Below are positions 25,248 through 33,976 of a stretch of DNA of 64,000 nt, piece after piece. This DNA is from Gallionella sp. (GTDB taxonomy: Bacteria > Pseudomonadota > Gammaproteobacteria > Burkholderiales > Gallionellaceae). The notes beneath the pieces are model-generated. The model was not told the origin of the DNA, ran no database searches, and saw only the letters and a program-made list of their open reading frames with translations. The number at the start of each line of letters is the position of its first letter. Within the stretch, counting starts at the first letter, position 1. The stretch lies in the NCBI GenBank assembly GCA_030652475.1, contig JAUSAO010000098.1:29553-93552 (forward strand), written 5' to 3'. Both the position numbers and the translations under genes were made by a program.

Positions 25248-26534
25248 TTATTTGGGTTTATAGCTGCGCGTACCTGAGATGTCCCGATGAAATTTGTAGG
25301 TGTTTTTCCCGCTGGTTTTTGCCAGGTACATGGCTTCATCGGCTTGTTTGATCAACGCCCCCGTATTTTGTGCATCATCCGGGTAGATTGCAATGCCGAT
25401 GCTGGCGCCTATCTTGCAGGTTTTGCCATTTAAATCAAATGGTTGTGAAAGTGCGGTAATGATCTTGTTGGCGATCAATGCCGTGTTTTCATCTGAGCCG
25501 ACGTCATTCAATATAAAGGTGAATTCATCTCCCCCCACGCGCGCTACCATGTCCGAGGCACGGATGACTTCCTTCAGTCTTCTTGATACCCCCTGTAACA
25601 GCAGATCACCCGCATCATGTCCCAGCGTGTCATTGACTTTTTTGAACCCGTCCAGATCGAGAAACATCACGGCCAGCTTGTAATTATGGCGCTTGGCCAG
25701 TGGAAGGGAATGTTCGAGGTGATCCAGAAACAAGGCGCGGTTCGGCAGGTCGGTCAGGTAATCATAGTGGGCCAGGTGCGCTATTTTCTGTTCGGCCAGT
25801 TTTCGCTCGGTAATATCACGGACGATGCCGATGAAGTAACGCAATCCGCCCAACGTCATTTCTGATGCGGACAACTCCACGGGGAACAGCTCACCATTAT
25901 TGCGCACCGCCATTATCTCAAAGCCGCGCAAGCTTATCGTTTTACCTTGAGCCGTATGTAGATACCGGCTGACTGACGCATCGTATTCGTCCCGCACCGC
26001 TTCCGGTATCAGTATCCTTGCATTTTCCCCCAGCACTTCCTGCTGTGAGTAACCGAAAATTTGTTCTGCTGCCGGGTTGAATCCCAGAATTTCACCGGAT
26101 TCGTTGATGGTAATGATGCCATCCATCACGTTATGGATCACGGCTTGCAACTGGCCCTGGCTTTTTTCGAGTTCGCTTTTGGTCTGCTTCAGATTCATTA
26201 TCATCTGCCAGAACAATTTCACTTCAGGGCCGCTTGCTACCCTGTTATCGCCAAAAACCCGGCTTACTTCGCCAGCCACCGTATCATCGTGAGACAAGTT
26301 GTACACGATACACTCGGGATAATCCTTGCAGGCGTGTATGGCTTGCGCTGTATCGGTATAAGCCGGAATCCCGTATTTTCTTGCCAGTACGAGGCCGGGT
26401 GCGTCGTGATTGGTATCGCTTATGGCGATCACCTGAACCAGGTTGTCTTCGATGAACATTTCCAGCAGCGCATGACCGCCACGCCCTGCGCCGATAATCA
26501 GGACGGGATGCCCCTGGATTCTTTGTGTTGTCAT
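25248..26534 (-). CDS. Rossmann-PAS-GGDEF diguanylate cyclase
   Basis: A 428-residue soluble protein. Residues about 8-120 form a Rossmann-like domain (PVLIIGAGRGGHALLEMF glycine loop; VIAISDTNHDAPGL at strand 2). Then come a linker helix, a PAS domain (VIHNVMDGIITINESGEI..GFNPAAEQIFGYS to VRDITERK) and a GGDEF domain (ARVGGDEFTF) with an upstream RxxD (RASD, five residues before) that gives product inhibition by c-di-GMP. It would make c-di-GMP in response to a signal sensed by the PAS and possibly to NAD(P)(H) through the N-terminal domain. AAGGAG before ATG 26534 decides the start. Confidence 0.88.
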   Translation of the reverse strand: MTTQRIQGHPVLIIGAGRGGHALLEMFIEDNLVQVIAISDTNHDAPGLVLARKYGIPAYTDTAQAIHACKDYPECIVYNLSHDDTVAGEVSRVFGDNRVASGPEVKLFWQMIMNLKQTKSELEKSQGQLQAVIHNVMDGIITINESGEILGFNPAAEQIFGYSQQEVLGENARILIPEAVRDEYDASVSRYLHTAQGKTISLRGFEIMAVRNNGELFPVELSASEMTLGGLRYFIGIVRDITERKLAEQKIAHLAHYDYLTDLPNRALFLDHLEHSLPLAKRHNYKLAVMFLDLDGFKKVNDTLGHDAGDLLLQGVSRRLKEVIRASDMVARVGGDEFTFILNDVGSDENTALIANKIITALSQPFDLNGKTCKIGASIGIAIYPDDAQNTGALIKQADEAMYLAKTSGKNTYKFHRDISGTRSYKPK

Positions 26535-26647
26535 GTTGACTCCTTGCCGGTCGGCGCTTGAATAGGACTTGTGCGATTCTGGCATACTTTATGCTCATCG
26601 TCGAATGCCTTACGTGCAAGCGCACGATCACTCATTGCAATGGGCTG

Positions 26648-27520
26648 CTAGGCCTTGTTGGCGGCGATCTGCTGGAATAACTCCAGTCTGCGGGCGTTAA
26701 TTTTTCCTGCTGCGACGGCTTCGAGCAGCGCGCAGCCCGGTTCGTGCAGGTGGTGGCAGTCGCGGAAGCGACACTGACCGAGGTACTGGGCGAATTCGAT
26801 GAACCCCTGTTCTATTTCGCCCAGACTCAGGTGGTGCAGGCCGAATGCCTGTACGCCCGGGCAATCGATCAGGCTGCTGGTCGCGTCCAGACTGTACAGC
26901 TTGGCGTGGGTGGTGGTGTGTTTTCCCGAGTCCAGCACGGTAGAAATTTCGCGCGTGGCCGCCTGTGCGTCCGGCAGCAGTGCATTGATCAGCGTGGACT
27001 TGCCCATGCCGGACTGGCCGACCAGCACGCTGGTATGGTTCTGTAACAGGGGGCGCAGGGCGGATACGTCCTGTAATGCACTGAGCTCCAGTACTTTGTA
27101 GCCGATGGCGCGATACGCGGCAAGTTGCAGCCGCGCAGCCGCAGCAGGAACAGGCAGGTCGCATTTGTTCAGTACGATAAGCACGTCCAGATTCTGGTCA
27201 AAAGCGGCGATCAGGCAACGTGTAATTACCTCATCGCTGAAGGAGGGTTCGCTGGCGACGACGACGATGATCTGGCTGACGTTTGCGGCGATGAGCTTTT
27301 CGCGGTAGGCATCCGAGCGGTGCAGCAGGGAAGTGCGCGGGGCAATGCGTTCGATCACGCCCTGGTTGTCGCCGCTGCGCTGTACCTCGACAACGTCACC
27401 GCATACCACATTGCTTTTTTTGCCGCGTGTCAGGCAGGGCAGCAGACTGCCATCGGCAAGCCGTACCAGATACTGGCGACCGAATGCCGCGACGATGCGG
27501 CCTTGCAGAGTAGTGTTCAA
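26648..27520 (-). CDS. rsgA: Ribosome small-subunit biogenesis GTPase RsgA
   Basis: A 290-residue circularly permuted GTPase that acts late in 30S maturation. An OB-fold comes first (residues about 1-70). The G motifs are in the order G4 (LNKCD 117-121), G1 (GQSGMGKST 168-176), G3 (DCPG 219-222). The C-terminal zinc site is C250, C255, H257 and C263 (QCRFRDCHHLHEPGC). It overlaps the pterin dehydratase gene by ATGA (27517-27520), so both are co-translated, in the operon M48 protease - cytochrome c - pterin dehydratase - rsgA. Confidence 0.95.
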   Translation of the reverse strand: MNTTLQGRIVAAFGRQYLVRLADGSLLPCLTRGKKSNVVCGDVVEVQRSGDNQGVIERIAPRTSLLHRSDAYREKLIAANVSQIIVVVASEPSFSDEVITRCLIAAFDQNLDVLIVLNKCDLPVPAAAARLQLAAYRAIGYKVLELSALQDVSALRPLLQNHTSVLVGQSGMGKSTLINALLPDAQAATREISTVLDSGKHTTTHAKLYSLDATSSLIDCPGVQAFGLHHLSLGEIEQGFIEFAQYLGQCRFRDCHHLHEPGCALLEAVAAGKINARRLELFQQIAANKA

Positions 27521-27825
27521 GATATGAACAGCGCGTCTGCTTTCGCGGCGCAGAGGAAGTCGTTTACAGACAGGCCGTTAATTGCGTGGGTGGTGTAGCT
27601 CACGCGGCAACTGTTATAGCTGACAGTCAGATCGGGATGGTGATCCTCGCGGTGCGTCATCCACGCCACGGCATTCACGAACGCGATCGTCTGGTAATAA
27701 TTCTCAAAAGAGTAAGTCTTGCAGATGATCTGGTCGTGTTGCAACCAGCCCGGTGTCAGCAAGCGCCTGATTTCAGGTGGCGACAGGGCAGAAATCTTGT
27801 TATCCGGGTCGCGCAGGGATTTCAT
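27517..27825 (-). CDS. phhB: 4a-hydroxytetrahydrobiopterin dehydratase
   Basis: A 102-residue pterin-4a-carbinolamine dehydratase. It has NAVAWMTHREDHHPDLTVSYNSCRVSYTTH, where the EDHHPD histidines are catalytic. It recycles pterin cofactor for aromatic hydroxylases or moonlights in molybdopterin and folate metabolism. No phenylalanine hydroxylase is in this window. It overlaps rsgA (ATGA). Confidence 0.92.
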   Translation of the reverse strand: MKSLRDPDNKISALSPPEIRRLLTPGWLQHDQIICKTYSFENYYQTIAFVNAVAWMTHREDHHPDLTVSYNSCRVSYTTHAINGLSVNDFLCAAKADALFIS

Positions 27826-27832
27826 AAGTTGT

Positions 27833-28138
27833 TTATTTCAGTTTGTAATAGCGGTTGAGATAGGCGCCGAGATGCTGCTCGTCCTGCGCCGTCAGGCTTG
27901 CGCCGATATTTCCGCTGCACAGCTTGAGCTGCTCCACCAGATCGGCGGGGCTACGCACCTTGCGTGCTTCACGGGTGAACATCGTGTTGCCATCGCCTCC
28001 CAGCATCGCTGCATGACAACTGTTGCAATTGTATTTATCAAACAGGGCTTTGCCGGCTTGTGCGTTGCCGGTGGGGAATGGGTTGGCCAGGGCGGTGCTT
28101 GCGGTGAACAGTAAAAACAAAGCGGTAAACAGTTTCAT
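27833..28138 (-). CDS. Periplasmic class I cytochrome c (monohaem)
   Basis: A 101-residue protein with signal peptide 1-18 (MKLFTALFLLFTASTALA) and one haem site C-N-S-C-H (YNCNSCHAAMLGGDGNTMF). The Met ligand could be the MF in NTMFTREA or a later Met. Ferredoxin- or oxidase-type electron-transfer role. It lies 11 bp from the M48 protease and 8 bp from the pterin dehydratase on the same strand. Confidence 0.85.
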   Translation of the reverse strand: MKLFTALFLLFTASTALANPFPTGNAQAGKALFDKYNCNSCHAAMLGGDGNTMFTREARKVRSPADLVEQLKLCSGNIGASLTAQDEQHLGAYLNRYYKLK

Positions 28139-28148
28139 TACATTCTCC

Positions 28149-29393
28149 TTAAAGGGCTTGCAGGTTAGCGATGCGCACCGCTGCCGGCGGATGGCTATCG
28201 TAAAATCTGGAATACAACGGGTCGGGTGTGAGCGTCGCCGCGTTGTCCTGATACAGCTTGACCAGCGCGTTCACCAGATCACTTGCCGCCGTTTGGCGGG
28301 CGGCGTAGGCGTCCGCCTCGAACTCGTGTTTGCGCGAGTAGGCAGACAGGACAGGGCTGAGCAGGAAACTGAATACCGGCATCACCATGAAAAACAGCAG
28401 CAGCGCCAGCGCGGTACTGGGGGTGGTGACGCCTAGACCCTGATAGAACCAGGTGGTTTGCATCAGCAGGGCCAGCACCCACAAGAACAACAGACTCATC
28501 GCAAAAGTCATGGCGATGCGTTTCATTACATGGCGATGCTTGAAATGGCCAAGTTCGTGCGCCAGGACGGCCTCGATCTCGTTGCCGCTCAGGCGAGCCA
28601 GCAAGGTGTCGAAAAACACGATACGTTTCGTCTTGCCGAAACCCGTGAAATAGGCGTTGCCATGCGCGCTGCGTTTGCTGCCGTCCATGACGAATAATCC
28701 GCTGCTGGTGAAACCGCAACGGGAGAGCAGGGCAGCGATACGCGCCTTCATCGCGTCATCCTGCAGCGGGGTGAACTTGTTGAAAAGCGGTGCGATGAAA
28801 GTGGGATAGATGAATAATATCAATAGATTGAATGTGACCCACGCACCCCACACATACAACCACCAGTATTCGCCCATGCTTTCCATCAGCCACAACACGC
28901 CGAACAAAAGCGGCAGGCCGAGCACGGTGCCGATCAGCAGACCTTTAAGGGCGTCCACCAGATACAGCCTGAAGGTCATATTGTTGAAGCCGAAGCGGGC
29001 TTCGATACGGAAAGTGCGGTACAGATTGAAGGGGGCTTCCAGCAATGACGAAAGCATCAGCACCGCCACCAGCGTGGCGCCGCCCTGAATGAGCGGCGAG
29101 CTGAACCAGGCTTGCGCCATATCGGCAATCCACTGTATGCCGCCGACAACGGTGAAAATCAGCAACAGCGTCGCATCGAACAGAAAGCCCAGCATCGCGA
29201 AACGCGTTTTGGCGCTGGTGTAATCGGCCGCTTTCTGGTGGTTGCTCAACAGTATCTGTTCACGGAAGGCTGGGGGCACGGCGCTGCGATGTGCGGCGAT
29301 ATGCGCCAGATGGCGGCGCGCCAGCCACAGCCGGGCCAGGGTGGTGAAGGCGAGCGTCGCGATAAAAATAAGAGAAAATTGCGTAGCCGTCAT
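28149..29393 (-). CDS. M48 family membrane metalloprotease (Ste24/CAAX protease 1-like)
   Basis: A 414-residue membrane protein with several helices. The zinc motif H-E-L-G-H is in [17 protein letters not shown], and the third ligand is in [15 protein letters not shown]. The domain layout (N-terminal helices, large loop, HExxH, then further helices) matches bacterial Ste24-like proteases that act on membrane or misfolded proteins. It is the first gene of the reverse-strand operon that includes cytochrome c, the pterin dehydratase and rsgA. The start ATG 29393 lies 81 bp from the divergent orn start. Confidence 0.9.
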   Translation of the reverse strand: MTATQFSLIFIATLAFTTLARLWLARRHLAHIAAHRSAVPPAFREQILLSNHQKAADYTSAKTRFAMLGFLFDATLLLIFTVVGGIQWIADMAQAWFSSPLIQGGATLVAVLMLSSLLEAPFNLYRTFRIEARFGFNNMTFRLYLVDALKGLLIGTVLGLPLLFGVLWLMESMGEYWWLYVWGAWVTFNLLILFIYPTFIAPLFNKFTPLQDDAMKARIAALLSRCGFTSSGLFVMDGSKRSAHGNAYFTGFGKTKRIVFFDTLLARLSGNEIEAVLAHELGHFKHRHVMKRIAMTFAMSLLFLWVLALLMQTTWFYQGLGVTTPSTALALLLFFMVMPVFSFLLSPVLSAYSRKHEFEADAYAARQTAASDLVNALVKLYQDNAATLTPDPLYSRFYDSHPPAAVRIANLQAL

Positions 29394-29474
29394 AGGATTG
29401 TATGTTTCAGTGGTGGCAGGAAGCGTGCTTGTGACACAATACGTGCCTTACCGTTCAACTCAAGCATGCGAATT

Positions 29475-30020
29475 ATGGCACAAAATCAAAACTACCTCGT
29501 CTGGATAGACATGGAAATGACCGGACTGAACCCGGATACCGACCGTATTATCGAAGTGGCGATTGTTGTGACCGATAATAATCTGGAAACCATAGCCGAA
29601 GCCCCGGTGCTGGTTGTGCATCAACCTGACAGCATCATGGACGGCATGGATGCGTGGAATAAATCCACCCACGGCAAGTCCGGCCTGATCGAAAAAGTGA
29701 AGGCATCTACGCTGGATGAAGCGGCAGTCGAAGCGCAGATGGTCGAATTTCTCAAGGAATATGTGCCTACCCGCACTTCGCCGATGTGCGGCAATTCGAT
29801 CTGTCAGGACAGGCGTTTCATGGCGCGCTGGATGCCCGCGTTCGAAGACTACTTCCATTACCGCAATCTGGATGTCAGTACCCTCAAGGAACTCGCGAAA
29901 CGCTGGAAGCCGGACATGGCGAAAGGTGTTAAGAAACACGGAAAGCATGAAGCCATGGCTGACATTTACGAGTCCATTGAAGAGTTGAAGCATTATCGCG
30001 AGCATTTCATCAAGCTGTGA
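29475..30020 (+). CDS. orn: Oligoribonuclease
   Basis: A 181-residue DEDDh exonuclease that degrades short RNAs, including pGpG from c-di-GMP turnover. Motifs are [11 protein letters not shown] (Asp-x-Glu), [15 protein letters not shown], and [11 protein letters not shown] with the last Asp. ATG 29475 is chosen from length (181 as in E. coli Orn) and alignment; ATG 29466 is possible. No clear ribosome-binding site is visible. Confidence 0.95.
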   Translation: MAQNQNYLVWIDMEMTGLNPDTDRIIEVAIVVTDNNLETIAEAPVLVVHQPDSIMDGMDAWNKSTHGKSGLIEKVKASTLDEAAVEAQMVEFLKEYVPTRTSPMCGNSICQDRRFMARWMPAFEDYFHYRNLDVSTLKELAKRWKPDMAKGVKKHGKHEAMADIYESIEELKHYREHFIKL

Positions 30021-30131
30021 AGCGGTAACTTCCGGGCGCGGAAATAACTTTAAGCTTTATCTGAGCGGGCTGTAGCAGGTCTGTACTTTGCGGGTGCAGT
30101 TTCGGATTAAACGTTGAACGAGGAGATGAGC

Positions 30132-30572
30132 ATGTATAAACGCATTCTGGTTCCGATTGACGGCAGCAGCACATCCGACAGGGCGCTGCAAGAGTCCATC
30201 AGGTTGATTGACGTACAGCCCGCACAGCTAAGGCTGGTGCATGTGATTGATGATTTGCAATTTCTTGATGCAGAAGGCTATGTCGATTATGCGGAACTGC
30301 GCGAACTGACCCGCAAGATCGGTCAACGCGCCCTGGCCAAGGCCGAAGAAATCGCCCGCCAAGCCGATATAACGGTAGAGAGTGCGTTGCTCGAGGCGAA
30401 CGGCGAACGCATCGCGCAAGTCATCAATACCGAAGCGGAAGGCTGGTCAGCCGACCTGATCGTGATCGGCACGCATGGTCGTTCCGGATTCAACCATCTG
30501 TTGTTCGGCAGCGTCGCCGAAGGCGTGGTGCGCGGGGCATCGGTCCCGGTGTTGCTGGTGCGCAGCGAATAG
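30132..30572 (+). CDS. Universal stress protein (UspA family)
   Basis: A 146-residue protein with the UspA fold. MYKRILVPIDGSSTSDRAL is the N-terminus, and the C-terminal GTHGRSGFNHLLFGSVAE is the ATP-binding G-x2-G-x9-G-S loop. GAGGAGA before ATG 30132 decides the start. The last bases (30569-30583) continue into AGCGTTTCCCTAA, a fragment of the MITE terminal repeat. Confidence 0.93.
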   Translation: MYKRILVPIDGSSTSDRALQESIRLIDVQPAQLRLVHVIDDLQFLDAEGYVDYAELRELTRKIGQRALAKAEEIARQADITVESALLEANGERIAQVINTEAEGWSADLIVIGTHGRSGFNHLLFGSVAEGVVRGASVPVLLVRSE

Positions 30573-30616
30573 CGTTTCCCTAAGGTCGGCCAACAAACCT
30601 GTAAGAAAAAACATCC

Positions 30617-30826
30617 ATGAACACGAAGAATGCCGACCCGGCAGATGAAGTCATGTGCCATTGCAGCGGCACCAGGCGGAGCAATATTCAAAGCTTGTTC
30701 GAGCAAGGTTTAGACATGGGCGCTATTTCCAGATGGACGGGTGCGCTCTCTGGATGTGGTGGCTGCGAATGGGATATTGCCCAGTTTTTGAAGGAACTCG
30801 CCGAACAACAGGGCAATAGTTTGTAA
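30617..30826 (+). CDS. BFD-like [2Fe-2S]-binding protein
   Basis: A 69-residue protein with four Cys (C-H-C near 14-16 and C-G-G-C near 47-50) in the BFD-type arrangement, as in bacterioferritin-associated ferredoxin. BFD in other bacteria helps release iron from bacterioferritin. It stands alone here (no bfr in the window). The sequence between the cysteine pairs is well-ordered helix (NIQSLFEQGLDMGAISRWTG). Fits a small redox partner; the specific role is unproven. Confidence 0.78.
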   Translation: MNTKNADPADEVMCHCSGTRRSNIQSLFEQGLDMGAISRWTGALSGCGGCEWDIAQFLKELAEQQGNSL

Positions 30827-30887
30827 GCCGCATTGACACCATGCTGACGTGATGACGAATGGCGGCTGTAACACAAACGATGCATTT

Positions 30888-31140
30888 CCATCACAAGGTT
30901 GAAACCACCGGCTTTAGCCGGTCAGCTTGAGCTGAGGAATTGACTATGTCGCTTGCGCACGCATTGGTTAAGACGCGTCGTTCAGCCGACGCGTATCCGG
31001 ATTTTCAGCCCGTAATTCAAACCCACCGGCTTTAGCCTATGGTTATTTAGTCGGCGGTGTCAACTTCTCAAGCTCGCGAGAGCTTGGAGAATTGCCTATC
31101 TTTGGTGCAATAACGATTGCGCCCTACGCGGGCTTAAAAG
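30888..31140. repeat. Hairpin-rich intergenic region, possible IS200/IS605-type relic
   Basis: Contains ACCACCGGCTTTAGCCGGT (30904-30922), a similar CCACCGGCTTTAGCC (31023-31037), an 8-bp stem ACGCGTCG/CGACGCGT near 30972-30993, and a palindrome TTCTCAAGCTCGCGAGAGCTTGGAGAA near 31065-31091. The two CCGGCTTTAGCC sites are followed by related AGCT..GAGGAATTG / GGAGAATTG sequences. CCGGCTTTAGCCGG hairpins are typical of IS200/IS605-type ends, but no tnpA or tnpB is visible. 387 bp (30827-31213) with no gene. Confidence 0.4.
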
Positions 31141-31149
31141 CTAGTCAGC

Positions 31150-31177
31150 TTGCACACCGATAAATTATGCCTATAAT
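31150..31177 (+). promoter_or_regulatory. Sigma-70-type promoter of vapBC
   Basis: TTGCAC (31150-31155), a 16-bp spacer and TATAAT (31172-31177), 37 bp before the antitoxin ATG. AGGAG precedes the ATG. Confidence 0.65.
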
Positions 31178-31213
31178 GAATACACATCAACGTATATCCA
31201 AAAAGGAGCGAGC

Positions 31214-31459
31214 ATGAATCTGCATATAGCCAAGTGGGGTAACAGCCTGGCGGTGCGTATACCGGTGGAATACATCCGCCGCACCGGATTGAAAGAAGGC
31301 GACACGGTTAAAGCCAGTTTAACGGCTGACGGCGCGATGACGATACGCGCCGAAGCGTGGGATCGCAAAGCATTCACTGCCGAACTAACGCAAACGCGGC
31401 AAAGCATGAAGATGGGTACATCCGTGATGGACGAGCTGCGTAGCGGAGCGCGCTACTAA
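31214..31459 (+). CDS. vapB: AbrB/MazE-type antitoxin of a VapBC module
   Basis: An 81-residue protein. Residues 1-45 form a swapped-hairpin AbrB/MazE DNA-binding domain (LHIAKWGNSLAVRIPVEYIR, then GLKEGDTVKASL). The C-terminal half is the toxin-neutralising segment. AGGAG before ATG 31214, and promoter at 31150. The stop TAA overlaps the toxin start by one base (TAATG). Expected to repress its own promoter and neutralise VapC. Confidence 0.88.
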   Translation: MNLHIAKWGNSLAVRIPVEYIRRTGLKEGDTVKASLTADGAMTIRAEAWDRKAFTAELTQTRQSMKMGTSVMDELRSGARY

Positions 31460-31884
31460 TGGTTTGCTACGTTGATACCAGCGTGCTGGTCGCGCTGTGC
31501 GTGAACGAGCCAAAAAGCGAAGATGTGTCCCGCTGGTACGCCAAGAGCAAAGACAAGCTTGTTTCATCAGTGTGGTGCGTCACCGAATTCGCCAGCGCAT
31601 TGGGAATCAAACAACGCACCGGACAAATCACCACAGAAGAAGCGCAAATCGCTTGGCAAAATTTTCAGCGCTTATGCACCAATGACCTGACGCTGTTATC
31701 ACCCGATGCGGACATCTTTCACAAAGCCGCGTTTTTAACCCTCGATGCCGCAACGGGTTTGCGCGCGGGTGATGCGTTGCATCTGACCAGCGCGTTGCAA
31801 GCCAATGTAAAACGCATGGCCACACTGGATGACGTGTTTGCACGCAATGCCAAACAGCAGAAAATTGCAGTTGTTGTGTTTTAG
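31459..31884 (+). CDS. vapC: PIN-domain ribonuclease toxin VapC
   Basis: A 141-residue PIN protein. Acidic active-site residues are D6 in MVCYVDTSVLVAL, the Glu in WCVTEFASAL, and the Asp in RAGDALHLTSAL. A last Asp occurs in TLDDVFA. The metal-dependent RNase acts on tRNA or rRNA in other VapC proteins. It overlaps vapB by TAATG. It is the cargo of a small accessory island together with the integrase fragment downstream. Confidence 0.92.
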   Translation: MVCYVDTSVLVALCVNEPKSEDVSRWYAKSKDKLVSSVWCVTEFASALGIKQRTGQITTEEAQIAWQNFQRLCTNDLTLLSPDADIFHKAAFLTLDAATGLRAGDALHLTSALQANVKRMATLDDVFARNAKQQKIAVVVF

Positions 31885-32199
31885 TGATGGGTGAATTATT
31901 TTCGAGTGTTTAATCCGTGGTCTGTCCCCATTTATCCTGTACTCCTTGAAAGAAGGGGAAATTCCCCACCGACAAGGTTTTACCTCAACAACCTTAAATG
32001 CAAGTCTGATCCAATGAAGAAGGCGGTGACTCTGAACTCCAGCCACCGCGATAGCGGTTTAGTTCAACGTAAAGTAGACACCCTAAAAAATGCCATGAAA
32101 AGCACCTTCGAGGTGTACAGTTTGGAATATGTTCTGTAATGCCTTGTTTCTATTGCATGTAGGATTTTAGTACAACCTGATTTTACTGGGAAAAACGTC
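31885..32199. other. Gene-free region after vapC
   Basis: 315 bp. A short frame (31891-32139) has no recognisable domain. A CACCTTCGAGGTG hairpin occurs near 32102-32114. No attC-like site with both R'' and R' core motifs was found by eye. Confidence 0.35.
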
Positions 32200-32343
32200 A
32201 TGCCAAACTCTCCCAAGTTGCTCGATCAAGTTCGCGATAAGTTGCGGGTGAAACACTATAGTTTGCGAACCGAGAAAACTTACGTGGGCTGAATTAAACG
32301 CTTTATCTGGTTCCATGACAAGCGTCATCCGAAAAATTTTGGG
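32200..32343 (+). pseudogene. Integron-type tyrosine recombinase (IntI-like), N-terminal remnant
   Basis: ATG 32200 gives MPNSPKLLDQVRDKLRVKHY followed by SLRTEKTYVG, then TGA (32290-32292), then IKRFIWFHDKRHPKNFG. This is the typical N-terminus of integron integrases and close phage-type relatives, with the in-frame TGA where Trp is normal (TGG to TGA). After HPKNFG the sequence diverges, so the core-binding and catalytic domains are lost. It is a dead fragment, about 48 codons of about 320. It suggests that an integron or integrase-bearing element once stood here, beside the VapBC genes. Confidence 0.7.
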
Positions 32344-32461
32344 CGCGGTAGGTGGGAGCGTTTTTATCGCAATTCCACGAACGATTTTTTCATAAAAATA
32401 CGTAATGCGCCAAGCATGCAGGTCGGGATAATGACTTCCGAAGCCGCGTGGCATAGCGGGA

Positions 32462-33550
32462 TTACTGCTTTGCGCCCATCGCCAGTGCGCGCAGCCGACT
32501 TTGTTCCAGTTCGGCGGCATCCGGCACGCTCAGCCAGCCTTGCAGATTGTCCAATACCAGATCGGTCAGCGCGTGTATCCAGTCGTTGCGGTCGTTGAGG
32601 CAGGGGATGTAGTGGTATTCGCCGCCGCCTGCATGCTGGAAATCCTCTTTCCCTTCCATGGCGATTTCTTCCAGCGTTTCCAGACAGTCCGCGACGAACC
32701 CGGGGCAGACGACATCCACGCGGGGGATTTTTTGTAATCCCAGCTCCTTGAGTGTGGCGGTGGTGTAGGGTTTGATCCATTCCGCCTTGCCGAAACGGGA
32801 CTGGAAACTGACAAGGTATTGTTCCTGCTGCAAGCCCAGCGCCTCGGCCAGCAATCTGCCCGTCTTGTGGCATTCACAGTGGTAGGGATCGCCCTTGTCC
32901 AGCGTGTATTGCGGGACGCCGTGAAAACTCATCAGCAGTTTTTCAGGGCGGCCATGCCGCACCCAGTAATCGTTGATGTTGGCTGCGAGTGCCTGGATAT
33001 ATGCCGGGTGATCGTGGAAATGCTTAATGGTGCGAATGGCGGGCTGGTTGCGCATCTGTTGCATGGCGTTGAACACCTGATCAAACACCGGTGCGGTAGA
33101 GCTGGCGGCGTATTGCGGAAACAGCGGCACAATCAGGATGCGCTGGCAATTCTGTTCCTTGAGTCGGCGTAACGCGTCAGAAATGGACGGGCTGCCGTAA
33201 GTCATCGCAAAATCCACCACCAGCGGCGCTTTCGTGCGTACGCCCAGATAACCTTTGAGCAGGATCGCCTGTTTCTCGGTGTAGACGCGCAGCGGAGAGC
33301 CTTCCGGCAACCAGATGCTGGCATATTTTTCTGCGGATTTCTTCGGGCGGATATTGAGGATGAGGCCGTTGAGTATCAGCCACCAGATCGCCCTGGGAAT
33401 TTCCACTACGCGCGGATCACCCAGAAACTGCTTGAGATAAGGGCGCACGGCCTGTGCGGTGGGTGCGTCCGGTGTGCCCAGATTGACTAGCAGAATGCCG
33501 GTTTTTTGCGGAGTGCCGTGGGTGTAAGCGGGTTCGGTCTGATAGGACAT
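32462..33550 (-). CDS. hemH: Ferrochelatase
   Basis: A 362-residue type I ferrochelatase that inserts Fe2+ into protoporphyrin [12 protein letters not shown] is the N-terminal signature, [10 protein letters not shown] holds the catalytic His and [15 protein letters not shown] is conserved. [19 protein letters not shown] includes the conserved Glu. ATG 33550 (MSYQTEPAY) is chosen by family start. Downstream on its 3' side is the integrase relic; upstream is a hairpin (33616-33643). Confidence 0.95.
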   Translation of the reverse strand: MSYQTEPAYTHGTPQKTGILLVNLGTPDAPTAQAVRPYLKQFLGDPRVVEIPRAIWWLILNGLILNIRPKKSAEKYASIWLPEGSPLRVYTEKQAILLKGYLGVRTKAPLVVDFAMTYGSPSISDALRRLKEQNCQRILIVPLFPQYAASSTAPVFDQVFNAMQQMRNQPAIRTIKHFHDHPAYIQALAANINDYWVRHGRPEKLLMSFHGVPQYTLDKGDPYHCECHKTGRLLAEALGLQQEQYLVSFQSRFGKAEWIKPYTTATLKELGLQKIPRVDVVCPGFVADCLETLEEIAMEGKEDFQHAGGGEYHYIPCLNDRNDWIHALTDLVLDNLQGWLSVPDAAELEQSRLRALAMGAKQ

Positions 33551-33615
33551 AGTGTTCTGTTTCTGGCAGGTTGCGCGGAAAGGATGCATTGTATGGCAGC
33601 TTTTGCGGTTTGTAA

Positions 33616-33643
33616 CAACACACCCGCCGAAGCGGGTGTGTTG
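33616..33643. other. 12-bp perfect hairpin upstream of hemH
   Basis: CAACACACCCGC and GCGGGTGTGTTG with loop CGAA. No T-run on either side, so it is not a classic terminator. It lies 66 bp before the hemH start and could be a leader structure or a repeat. Confidence 0.6.
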
Positions 33644-33686
33644 GATGTCAGGCGGATACTATTGCGTCGGCAATTAAATAGTTAAT

Positions 33687-33875
33687 TTGTCATTCCCGCG
33701 CAGGCGGGAATCCAGCGGAAAAAATCCGCGCAGCGGTTCAAAACCCAAGCTTTGTTCCGCTTCGCGGGTATCTTTAAATTATCTGGATTCCCGCCTGCGC
33801 GGGATAACCAGCGACTTGCCAGCTCTTGTACCCTTTAGGGTGTGCTGGCTTAGTCGAATGGCTAGTTGTCTTATC
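33687..33875. repeat. REP-like palindrome and variable-stem hairpin repeat, copy i
   Basis: ATTCCCGCGCAGGCGGGAATCC (33692-33713) and its inverse (33783-33802) frame about 65 bp. Copy i of the hairpin family follows: GGGATAACCAGCGACTT, stem GCCAGC/GCTGGC with a second inner ACCC/GGGT stem, CTTAGTCGAATGGCTAG, then TTATCA. Part of the 426-bp gene-free stretch 33551-33976. Confidence 0.7.
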
Positions 33876-33976
33876 AATGACGTAGCCTCTTTAATCTGTT
33901 GAGTGGCCTAATCTATATCATAGAGCGGGAAATAACGGCTGTTTCAGAGCGCTTATTCGATGGAAGGAATTAACGG

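Noticed and set aside
30888..31140. CRISPR array
   Set aside because: Palindromic segments are not regularly spaced and no spacer-repeat period is visible; no array seen elsewhere in the window either.
31885..32461. Functional integron with attC sites
   Set aside because: Integrase is a broken fragment and no R''/R' attC core pair was found.
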